From Mesostigma viride (taxonomy: Eukaryota > Streptophyta > Mesostigmatophyceae > Mesostigmatales > Mesostigmataceae): DNA of 64,000 bases. This document shows, in pieces, positions 32,526-44,500 of this stretch. Where the stretch lies: the NCBI GenBank assembly GCA_009746045.1, contig RPFO01000165.1, positions 4,496,685-4,560,684 on the forward strand. Direction: 5' to 3'. Position 1 is the stretch's first letter. Every line of letters starts with the position of its first letter. Under the pieces are notes generated by a model. That model had not been told where the DNA came from, did no database searches, and was given only the letters and a program-made list of their open reading frames with translations. The translations under genes were made by a program, and so were the position numbers.

Positions 32526-35500
32526 GTACGTGGCCGCGTAAGCATTCGAGAAGCTTGCATCTGTCTTCCCAAAATGCTGTACTCCGAGATCACGTGAAGT
32601 CTGTGCTGGCCATCCTGGCCCTTGGGTACCACAAGCCTGTGCATGGCACTGTAGTGCCTCTTCTGCGTAGGTCCCTGGCACTGTCTCACGTAATTCTGCA
32701 TCAAGTTTTGGGGGTATGCATTATTGTGTCAGCAGGAAGCATCCATGCCGGGAGTACAGCCGTGCTGCTGCCAGCAGCATGCCCAGGAACTCGTGAGGGT
32801 CGAGCGGAGGCTTGCCGAGATCAGCGGCAAGCTGGATGTGTGCTTGCGACGCCCTGGTCATGAGGCGGCCAAAGAAAGCCCACCATAGGGACGGGAAGAT
32901 GTGCAGCAAATGGCAGCCCCGATCAAGCATGATCATGGGACACAGACGGCGCAGGGAGGTTCTGCTGGCAACGCAGATATCACGGCTGGAAATTCTGGGA
33001 ATGCAGGCCGAAGCGGATGCACTGAGGACGCCGGTGGAGTTCTGGAAAGCGCAAGCCCGGTGCAGCTCTGAGGCGTTGCAAGCCCATGCGGTGGAGCTCC
33101 AGCTGGCCCTGACCAGTGTGGCCACCGTGGAACAAGCGCTGGCTGACAAGGGAGCGCCGCTTGGGGAGGGGCGGGCCAGCGTGGTGGAGCTGGAGTGCCA
33201 GTTGCGGGCGACAGAAGCAAGCCTCAAGGAGGTGTCGCAGCGGAAGGATGAGGTGAGCGCACCGAGAAATCGCTTACAATGCTCAAGAAGGGCGGGGAAA
33301 ATGGAATGAAATGGGCGAGTGCCCTTGCCATGGCAAAATATGTGAACACAGGCTGGGCTACCCTCTGCCTCCTTCTCAGTGTAGTCCACTACTCAAGCTT
33401 GAATAGAAGGGAGAGATCGTAGCGGTTGTGCCCAGAAGGGCTCTTTCCCTCTGGGGAGCTGGGGCACGGGGCCCCGTAGGGATCTCAACATTTTCACAAA
33501 TGTCCTTCGCTGTTCCGCGTATTGACAACGTTGACGATGACTGTTGGCCACTGAACCTTTGCCATGATCAGATTGGGAAGTCATCAGACTGGTTGAGGTA
33601 TGGGAAGCAATGCCTTGTGGCGCACGCAACCTTGATTAGCTGCGACAATGGACTGTAATGACGTTCTTGCGCCGCCTTGACAGCTTGCACTTTTGTCGCG
33701 CGGAGGGCGCTGGGATGGGGAACCGCACCAGTCCTGTTTCTCCTTGGTACCTCTGGATTCGTTATGGCTCTAATGCTCTGGATTCACTATAGCTCTGATA
33801 CTCTGGATTCGTTCTAATACTCTGGATTCTTTATAGTTCTAATACTCTGGACTCATCAGTGTAGTTCTAATACTCTGGATTTTTTATAGTTCTAATACTC
33901 TGGATTCATCATCGTTCTAATACTCTGGATTCATCATCGTTCTAATACTCTGGATTCATCATAGTTCTAATACTCTGGATTCATCATCGTTCTAATACTC
34001 TGGATTCATCATAGTTCTAATACTCTGGATTCATCATAGTTCTATTACTCTGGATTCATCATAGTTCTAATACTCTGGATTCATGGTAGTTCTAATACTC
34101 TGGGATTCTTGATAGTTCTATTACTCTGGATTCATCATAGTTCTAATACTCTGGATTCTTTATAGTTCTAATACTCTGGATTCGTTAATTATAGTTTTAA
34201 TACTCTGGATTCATCATAGTTCTAATACTCTGGATTCGTTATTGCCCTAATACTCTGGATTCGTTATAGCTCTAATACTCTGGATTCGTTATAGTTCTAA
34301 TACTCTGGATTCGTTATTGCCCTAATACTCTGGATTCATTATAGCTCTAATACTCTGGATTCGTTATAGTTCTAATACTCTGGATTCATGGTAGTTCTAA
34401 TACTCTGGGATTCGTTATAGTTCTATTACTCTGGGATTCGTTATAGTTCTAATACTCTGGGATTCGTTATAGTTCTATTACTCTGGATTCGTTATAGTTC
34501 TATTACTCTGGATTCGTTATAGTTCTATTACTCTGGATTCATGGTAGTTCTAATACTCTGGATTCACTATAGTTCTAATACTCTGGGTTTGTTATAGTTC
34601 TATTACTCTGGATTCGTTGTAGTTCTAATACTCTGGATTCCTTATAGTTCTAATACTCTGGATTCATTACTGCCCTAATACTCTGGATTCACTTTAGTCC
34701 TAACCCTCTGGATGTCCTTCATATTTGCGTTGCCATTCTACTCAGCAGGTGTCCGAGGCGCTGCGGATCAAGGCGGAGGAGCTCCAGCGATCCGAGGCCA
34801 GGGCAGCCATCGCCGAGCAGGCCCTGGTCGACAGGGGGGCCGAGCTGTGGGACCGACACGCCAAGTTGGCGGAGCTGGAGCGCCAGCTGGAGGAGGCGCG
34901 GGGCAGCCTCAAGGAGGTTATGCAGAAGAAGGATGAGGTGAGCGTGATATTCACTGGCAATAATTAGATCGCCTTATCATTATAATCATCATGAATGCAA
35001 CTAATACTGCTGTAACTATTCGTGTGTGGACGGTGGCAGACGTAAAGGCTGTTGGATAAGTGAGTCTATTTTGACAAAAGGACTGGGTTTTTAAGCCTTA
35101 TTGCGGTACTCTTACTTGGCGCTGGACGCTAGGCGGAAAATGTCAAACGTAAAATTCACAACGCTGCTTTGATAGTAGGATAACGTTTAGTTTGGATTAT
35201 TGAAGGTGGCTCCTTCCTTCATCAGGTCTGCAATGTGTCTAGTTCATGGACGTATGGCAACGTGTGAAGTTTCCATCGACAAGTTTTCAATGTTACTTTG
35301 GCATTGGTCCCTCTGATGGCTGATCATTGGGGCCACAAACATGCGTGCATGCCTCATCGATCCTCCTCTTACTCATCATGGTTCAGGGAAACATGTGTTT
35401 TGTTTGGGCTTGTGGCATCTAGCAACAGTGACCAGATTAAGGAACTGGAAAAGGCACGATCTTTTGTGTTGGGTCCCTGACAGCTGAGCGGCTGGTCTAT

Positions 35501-38500
35501 CAGCTAGTTCACAGCTGCTGTTTCACCCCTGCTTTCTTTCACTGATGAAATGGGAAGCACAAGTATTTACTTATCCAGAATTTATGGGTGATATGTGGGG
35601 GAAATCGGGCCTATTCGGGGCCTATTATTACTCCAGATGTCCGAGACGCTGCGCACCACCACGGAGCAACTCCAACTCTCTCAGAGCGCTGCGGCCGAGA
35701 AGGTAGATCTGCTGGCAGGGTGGATGGCGGGTGAGCGTGAGCTGCAGAGCGCGATGGCGACGGTTAAGGAGCTGCTGGAGAAGAAGGATGAGTCGGGTGG
35801 GGCAGAGTATATTTTTATCAGTGGTTTATCAACCAGTAGCATATGGGCAGCAAGGTATAAATTTCTGCAAGTGGATTATTAAATGATGGTGTCGGACCAT
35901 GGGTTGTTGGTTTCCTGGCTGAAGGTATGGGAACTAGGGCTGGGTGCCTATCGCACATATTGGGAATGCATTTTGCATTTTTTTCATCTATAACTGTGTA
36001 CTCTTATCTCTATTATCTACGTTTTGTGTGCTCAGGTTCTTTCATCATGTTATCCATCACGGGTGTGCCTATGCCATCAAATTCATGTGTAGGCCAGATG
36101 GACAGCTCGAAGGAAGCTAAACTTATAGGAATCGCTCAGCTGTAATTGAATCCATCAGACAGGCCTCGCTTGTGTCGGTGGGCTCCTGCCATTTTACTAA
36201 ACTGCTGCTGTTGTTGCTAATGCTGAGAGGTCAGTAGTGGTGTTCACGCTGGCATTGTGCAGGAGGGAAATACCCTGCATGCTCCATGGGGCCTGCAGGG
36301 AGGGCCGGCTGGATGAAGTGAAGCTCCTGGTGGCTGTGGGTGCCACATTGACCGCCGAGAACAAGGTGCATCCAGGGAACCATCTGCATTTGCCGTAGCT
36401 CTGAGAATGAAATTATTTTTGTAACGTGTTGCACGTTAATGCTACTACAGCATAAGAACTATACAATGTACATGCTTCATGCCCCGTCAGCATTTATTGG
36501 AGAGCTTTAATCGGCTGTTTCAAGCAGTGCATTGTTATCACAATTACCACCCAGAATGCTTGGCCTTTTCGTTGTAACCCATGTGGCGAGGGACGGTGTT
36601 CGGATAGTGGCTTCTCAATTCTGCATGTCTGTGTGCCGCATACTGGTCTGCAGGGCAGGTTTTTCAAAGTCTCATACGTGTCTTCTCCTGCCTCTCAAGC
36701 AGTTGGCAGTCAGATGCCGCATGGCAAGACGATGGGCAATTCGATGCCTTTGTATCCAGCAAGTAACTTGCTGTGAGATTATTCATGTTTGGTTGACCTT
36801 CCTCTGCTCAAGGCCACCTTGTGTTTAGACAACTCCCGCAAGCTGTGGATTCTACCTGACTGTAAGAGCTTCCGGTGGCTGCCTGTCGTGATACCCACTC
36901 GCCCAGTCCCTGTTGTTCGCAACAGCCAGTCCCTGTTGCGAACAACAGGGTCGCAATAGAAGGGTCGCAAGGTGCTCCACTTTGCCGCTTTCTTTCTAGC
37001 TACATAGCGGTAACGCCTGGAATGCTATTTGGGTTGGTTTGCGCTGTCTGCCATGCAACAGAAGGGCCGCAATGCGCTTCACGTCGCCGCTGCCGGAGGC
37101 CACCTGGAGGTGGTCAAATATCTTGTGGATGACAAGGGGATGAGCGTGGATATCAAGGACGAGGTGGGTGATGTACAATAGGCCTTTGTGCTCGGTGGCC
37201 AAGGACAAGGTGGGTGATGTACAATAGGCCTTGTTCTTTTGTGCTTGGTGGCCAAGGACAAGGTGGGTGATGTACAATAGGCCTTGTTCTTTTTTGCTTG
37301 GTGGCCAAGGACAAGGTGGGTGATGTACAATAGGCCTTGTTCTTTTGTGCTTGGTGGCCAAGGACAAGGTGGGTGATGTACAATAGGCCTTGTTCTTTTG
37401 TGCTTGGTGGCCAAGGACAAGGTGGGTGATGCACAATAGGCCTTGCTCTGTTGTGCTTGGTGGCTGAGGATGTGGTAGGTCTTCCCCCTCGTAAAAGAAA
37501 GTAAAGTAAAGTAAAGTGATAAAAAGTGTCCCAGGGATATTCAAAGTGACACAGCTTAATAATATCAGCTTAATGATGTATGATGTCATCGATACTTGCT
37601 TTAGTCCGTGGCATCTTTAAACTTGCGCACGACAGGGTATGACAACTACCATGAGTGTTGCTTTGGTGCGGCTTGCTGTGGTCTGGGTCCCTGTGGCGCG
37701 AGGCAGAGCGGGAGCAACGCCTCTGATCTCGCGGCCTGGAATGGCCACCTGGAGGTGGTCAAGTACATGGCAGACAAGTGGGACAGCTGTCACGACAAGG
37801 ACGGGGTACGTTCCATTTTTTCACGCCAATGCGATTCTGGATCCCAGGTTTTGAGCTTGGACTTTGAGTAGCTGTAGACATGGTTGCCTTGCCAACCCAC
37901 TGTCATGATTGGGAGGTAAGCTTGGTGTTACAGCTTGCCTGAATGCCATGCCACGAGATGCAATGGATTCTGTGTATTGAACAAGATTACAGGCGCCTTG
38001 TGGCATAGTCAACCTAGATTACTATAGCAATTAATATGGATAGTGGTGTTTTTAGTATCAGTGATGACCTGAGCCCCATGACAGCGCGGCTGGATGACCA
38101 TATGCGGTTTCGATCCCATCCCCTTTGTGCGAAACAGGATGGGGGGAATGCGCTTCACTGCGCCGCCGGGGGAGGCCACCTGGAGCTGGTCAAGTACCTG
38201 GTGGAAGAGAGGGGGATGGACGTGGACGCCAAGGATCGGGTAAGCATATGGACCCCACCGAATTCTGAGCGCTCTTTCTTGGCGCACTGCTTAGATTGCT
38301 CCCGCAATCCCAAGCCCTAAACAGCTTCAAGTGCCTTTTTCCAGCACGGATGAAGAGCGCTTCCGAGCACATACATGACTCGTACATGGATTTAATGGGA
38401 ACAAGGAAAGTTGAAAGATGCGGCAACTGGCCGGAAAGCAAGGATAGCGAGTCAGTAAGCAGGAGCCGGCCAGGAATTGAACCGCAGGAGATCAATCCTA

Positions 38501-41500
38501 GTCTGAATAGCCACGAGACATAGCCGCACCCAGTCTGCGTAAACCCACACAATATACCCACACCTAGTGTGGCTATGTCTGTATGCGACATAGCCACACT
38601 AAAATGTCGCGCGCTGTGCGCACACACCGCAAGCAGTCTGTGTCGTAGGATGGTAATGCTTTCAGCTCACACTCATTTCCTCCTTCCCACAAGCTGACAT
38701 GTCCCATTAAGTATCTTTTGGGGAGTTTTCTGTGGTAATGATGCACGCCCACGACATGTCTGCTTATGGGGGCATACCGTACTTAAATGTGCCTTGCAGA
38801 AAGAGAAGACCCCGCTGCATCAGGCATCCTGGAACGGCCACGTTGACGTTGTCCAGCACCTCCTCGCAAGCAGTGCTGACAAGGACGCCAAAGACAAGGT
38901 ACACTCTAATGTTAGAACTGTGGTTGCTTCATTATACTATAGCTATTCATGTGCAATGACCTGTCGATTTTTCGCTTTGTCGCGCTGGTGTAGTTACACG
39001 CAGCGTTCAGTAGTTAATACAAGCACATGTGCGGCAAGAGCAGCATACATGCAGAAGGAAGAGATAGCAAAATAGATAGTAGAGATGTCGTTTCCTACTA
39101 GGGCATGGTTTTCCATTTTAACCAACAATGCCGTCCAATCATGGTAGTGACTTAATTGTTACAGCTATAAGCCGAGATCACACTATATACCGTCCCCCAC
39201 CCGCCGCGGTGTGTGCGCTCACCGTCCCCCCCCACCCGCCACTATTAAACCTCCCCCACCACCCGCCACTGTACACCCTTCCCCACCGTCCGCGATGTAC
39301 ACCATGCCCCCACCACGCGCAGCTGTGCACACCATGCCCCCGCCACCCGCAGCGATGCCCACCATGCCCCCACCCCCCGCAGCGATGCCCACCGTTCCCC
39401 ACCACCCCCCATCATCTGCCGGTTCGGGAAGGCAGGGACTGGGGGCATGACCATGAAAAGTGCTTTGTCAAGCCCGTGGTAGCTTCCAACGTCTTTCGTA
39501 AAGCCTATCTGAAATATATAGAGAGAGTAGTATTCATTGAGAACAATAAGTTTTTTTTTTCTTTACATTCGCTTCACGTTATTTGGAGCGCAACCATAGG
39601 TACTTCAAAAGAAGATAAATATCTAATTATGAATTCAAATGGAAATCGTAGCAACAAAACAGCACTTGCATTACCTATAGGAATACTTCATGTTCAAACG
39701 GAGGTGACAGTGGCATGCAACCCGAAAAGAAGAACCCTAAAGAAAATGATTAATAAATGGTAAGCCGTGGTTGTAGCAGGAAATGTCGCAGCCCAATATC
39801 TGTATACTACTAGACCTTTTGTGGCCTCTCAGTCACCATGTTAGCCTCGAGCATGTTATTGGCATTACCGTGGTCTAGTACTGCTTATGGCAATTACCAA
39901 CTGCGCATACCTTTGGGTGTCGACCCATGTCACCCGTGCTCCGCGTCCACCCCATCTTTCGAGCACAGATGCAAGCGCTACGCAGATAGTAGTATGTCCT
40001 TAAGTCTGTCTTTTAGTGAGCTGTGTGTTGTCTTTTAGTGAGCTGTGTGTTGTCTTTTAGTGAGATGTGTGTTGTCTTTTAGGCTGCCTAGATAGCACCG
40101 GGGTGACATTAACTGCGAATAGTATGCTGCCTAGATGACACCGGGAGCATTAACTACGAATAATAGGCTGCCTAGATAACACCGGTAGCATTATTAACTG
40201 CGAATAGTAGGCTGCCTAGGTAACGCCGGGAGCATTAACTACGAATAGTAGGCTGCCTAGATAATACCGGTAGGATTAACTACGAACAGTAGGCTGCCTA
40301 GATAACACCGATAGCATTAACTACCAATAGTAGGCTGCCTAGATAATACCGATAGGGTTAACTATGAACAGTATGCTGCCTAGATAATACCGGTAGGGTT
40401 AACTACGAATAGTAGGCTGCATAGATAATACCGGTAGGATGCCAATCCAGTTGCTATTTCTTGGGCTGCAAGAGCTCCACAAAACGTCGCCCTTCATATG
40501 TCCCTCCTTTTGCTCATCTTACAGCTTTTCCTTCAACAATGCTCCTGTCCTGCCCTACCGATGTAACCATGTACGGTAAGTGTATGCTGGGGTCAATGGC
40601 CATTTTCTTGTTGTGCTGCTTCATTTGTGTTTCCATGGTGTCACAACTGTCACATTTGTGTTTCCATCCTGCGCAAGTATCAACCTGCATCCTTAATAAA
40701 CGCCGTGGCTGGGCTATAAGAGGGATTTCGCCTAGATACGTCCTCTTACCCTTGCTCTGCCATCCGTGCTTTCACTTCGTCATCGATCCAATCCTGCCAA
40801 GTTTATGTCAGCAACGGCCTGCTTTGCCATCGATGATGGCTGCGCTGCTGTGTGCAGAATGAGTGCACTGCGTTGCATCACGCATCCATGGCAGGCCACC
40901 TGGAGGTTGTCAAGCACCTGCTTGCGAGCGGCGTCAACAGGGAGGCCAAGACCAAGGTCCGTTTTGTCAGAGAGTGTAGAGAGTGTCTGTGGCTCCTATT
41001 AATGTCTTCTATTGCTGAATGGGTACATTCACAAGTTTAAAGTCACGCCCAAGATCTAGGATAACTAAACTCACCCTAGCATGCAGATGGCCGTGTTGCC
41101 ATCCGGTAGAAAAGTCTGTTTTATTCCACCGTATAGACTGGTTGTCTCCTTGGTATAGAGCTAGCACACATATTGTAGTAAATTTGATGTTTTGTGGTGA
41201 TGCATGCAAAGCAAAGCAAGGCCAGAAATAGATTTAAACAGTCACTCATCTTTTTGCTTAATAGCGGGTCCTTCTTATGGTTCAACTTACAAGGACTGTG
41301 AAATTTTATGGATTGTATAATGTAGCCGACCATGCCTTTTATGATCCTGAAGGTGCTTTCTGGTTTCATGAGCTAAGTTGCTAACTTAGAGAGGCATGGG
41401 GCCTATCCACATGTCTTTCTGTCAGCGCGGAATATTCCTTACAAGAAGGGTGTCTTGTTTCTATGGCATCATAAGTGGACAGCTCTGACATCATGGTAGG

Positions 41501-44500
41501 TGGTCGTAAGACTTACAAGAGCCTATGGTGTCTTACTTCACTCAAGCTGTTGTCCTTCACGCTGATGGCTCTGCTCAGCAGCCGGTTGAAAAAACGCTTT
41601 TGCACTATATCGTGGCAAAAATGTGAGTGGAAAACTCGTACTCTAAATCTCCGATGGCAATTTTCCCCATGGCTCGTGGCGCACGTGCTGAGGCTGAGAC
41701 CGACGCCATTGTCCTGACCGGAGGCGGGAACAGTCAGGCATTGAAAAAATTGAAGCAGCTTGAGTCGGCGATGTGTTTGCTGCCTGATTCGCTGGCATCC
41801 AGCAGCAAGGACGCGGAAAAGAAGGATTACATAGCCGGGGTGGAGAACTAGCGCAAGCGGACGTTTTAGGCATCGTGGAGGACCACGTTGCAGCTTTGCG
41901 ATTCTCCAAGCACGGCTCCACGGGAATGACCGTCGTTCGCGATCTGATTCGTATCGCTCACGACAAGCAGATTGGGTGGAAGTAGTTCTTCAACCGCGTG
42001 AAGAAACTTCTGGTGCCGGATGCCTTTGCTGAAGTCCATCGAGGACATGATGCGAATTTTGACCTTCGAAGTTTCCGGTGACCCAGTCCGGTCGACTCTG
42101 GCTTTCGAGCGGCTGCTTGAAGATACTTCGCTAAATTTTCCATATGACTTCAGTGTCGTCCTGTTCGTGGGCAAGGCCCTCGCTAACGGCGTGATGACAG
42201 ACAGCAGTATTCAAGGCCTCGCACCATTCCTGACGAAGGAGAAGCTGGAAAGCAGGACTGCCAGTTTTACTGCCATCCGGGAGGCCTTTGCCATCGGCGG
42301 CGCAGCGCAAGAGCTGGCGGGAAGGGGACCCGCCAAGAGGGCCACTCCCTGTGGATATCAGCCTGTCATTGGAGCTGTCTTTGGCCAGGGCGACAGTCGT
42401 GACAAGTGCCCTCGTTGCCACGGTACTGGGCAAGATCGGAAAAATTGCAAGGCGAACCGCAAATACCTGATTTCGACAAATTTGTGTGGAAGTGCCACCA
42501 GCCGGGCCACAAGGCCAGGTTTTGCGGGTTAGAGACAGGCAGGAAGAATTTCAAGAAGATTTATGGCAATGCCGACAAGGGAAGGGAAGGGCCAATCACG
42601 CGGCCTCGTCAAAACATGCGCTGGGATCGCCCCCAGCCATCATGAAAGTCAACCTGTGCACCTCATAGTGTCTGCTGGGTAATCCCCAACAAACCTTTTC
42701 ATTAATAGTTGTGTCGCCACAGGGAACACCTACCAAGGATAAAACCCTGCTATTCATGGTGCGCCTAAGTAGCAAATACTGTTCTTCGGCAGAGCTATAC
42801 AGCTTAGTGAGAGCATTAGAGTAGTTGCTCTCGCCTGCCACATACTGAGTGCTAACCACGTCACTGTACTCCTTTATTACACGGAGGAAATCTATGTCGC
42901 GCGTTCTGGCGCACGGGTTCTCGATGAAGTCGACGACCGCTTGGCTATCCGTCCAGATGGCCCGACTGATGCGCGGAGCAATGCCGCCTAGCCTTAGAAT
43001 CCAGCACAGAGTAAGCGCACAGTAAGCGCGCGCCTCAGGGGTATCAGACCCCACGAACACCCGTCGATGCAACCGAGAATACCACGCAACAATGGAAGAC
43101 GCCATGGGTTGGTCAGCATTACAAACAGAGGTCACAGCTGCACACCGCCCACGCATCTTGTTAAGCACCTGGGCATCCAACAAGCTATCACAATAGGACA
43201 CAAGCTCTATTTGTTTATCCCAATCCACGCCATGCAAGGCCAGCCCGGGTGTAGCTTGGATGTATTGCATTCAATGACCTTGCGGTCGTCAAACACAGCA
43301 CGTTGTCAGGCAAGCGGCTAAGGAGTGACAAATCAGGACAAGTGGCGCAGGCCAGCCAATTAATAAGCTTACCCCTTAAGCTACCGCATTCAGAAAGAGT
43401 GATGTCACCACTGTGCTTGCTAAGGAGCTCACGCACTTCCTGAACGTGCTTGTCTTGAGGCAGCACTTGCATCACCCACTTGCCTTGGTCACTGCTCTAA
43501 GATGGTGTTCATGCCCATGAATGGAACAACCATGCCTGGCTCACGAAAAATGAGCTTCCCGACTGGGTGCTTGGCATTAACTATGCTATGAATGCACACA
43601 ATCCAGTCACGCGGGCGGATGCAATCACAGTCATCCGCATGCACAAACACAAACACGAGCTCGCCCTTCCACACACCCACAAAGAAAGAGGGGTCAAGGT
43701 CACTATACACCATGCGGGCTTTGTCAAGCAAGAGACGCTCGACATTCACACGTCATGCCCGCGGTCTTGAGACTTTCCCATCTACCGCCTTCTTGAGCCG
43801 CATGTACGGCTTGCCTATTATAGGTATCCATGCCTTCTTGGGAGTGCGAACATACAAAGGCATTGTGCCCTCCCACAGCGAAGCGGTCACCCTAGGATCC
43901 CCATCGAGGTAGACCTTAGAGAAGTCTAGCACGGCTGACCCATGGTTCCGGTTTGTGTTGAGCTGCCCTAAATGGAAACAAACAAGCAGCCTCCAAGTAT
44001 CCTTGTTCAACCCCGGTGCAGTCAAAGCAGGTCGGAAGAGCCAGAAAACTCCAACACCACAGGTCTAGATAGCAAACTCTACTTTGTCACTAGTGCCCGG
44101 CACGGGCTTCATCTGCAGCGTCCATTTAAATCCGAGCACTCTGCCAATGTCCCGTGGGACTGCATCCACCGGCTCTACACAGTCGTGCCCAAACCATCAT
44201 TCCGCAGCTAGGATAGCCTGAGTCCACTTTTCAAGTCATTCCTCCGTCAACACGGCAGTGGCTAGATCAGTGTAGGACATTGGGCTATGGGTGGCCACAT
44301 CATGGACGTTGATTCCTAAGCTGTGCGGGGTGAGGGCTTTAGGGGTAGCAAGCTCGCTCACAGGGGGAAGCTCATGGTCCTTGTGTTCTATGCCCTTAAG
44401 GGCAGCCACCGTAGGCAAAGAAAGTCCCCTAGCCTCAGCCTCCAGCGCGAAATTGCTGAATTGAACACACCTGTATCCCTCCCGCGACAGCTTGTTGCTA

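Noticed and set aside
36996-37589. 197-residue minus-strand repeat protein (HHPPCPWPPS)
   Set aside because: It is the antisense of the 53-bp intronic array.
39128-39763. Proline-rich 211-residue protein
   Set aside because: It runs through a C-rich low-complexity tract in an intron and continues into AT-rich sequence of different composition.
41475-41851. Native plus-strand gene before the inverted gag
   Set aside because: The protein-like part begins only at the gag homology (41636), which is a pseudogene with stops.
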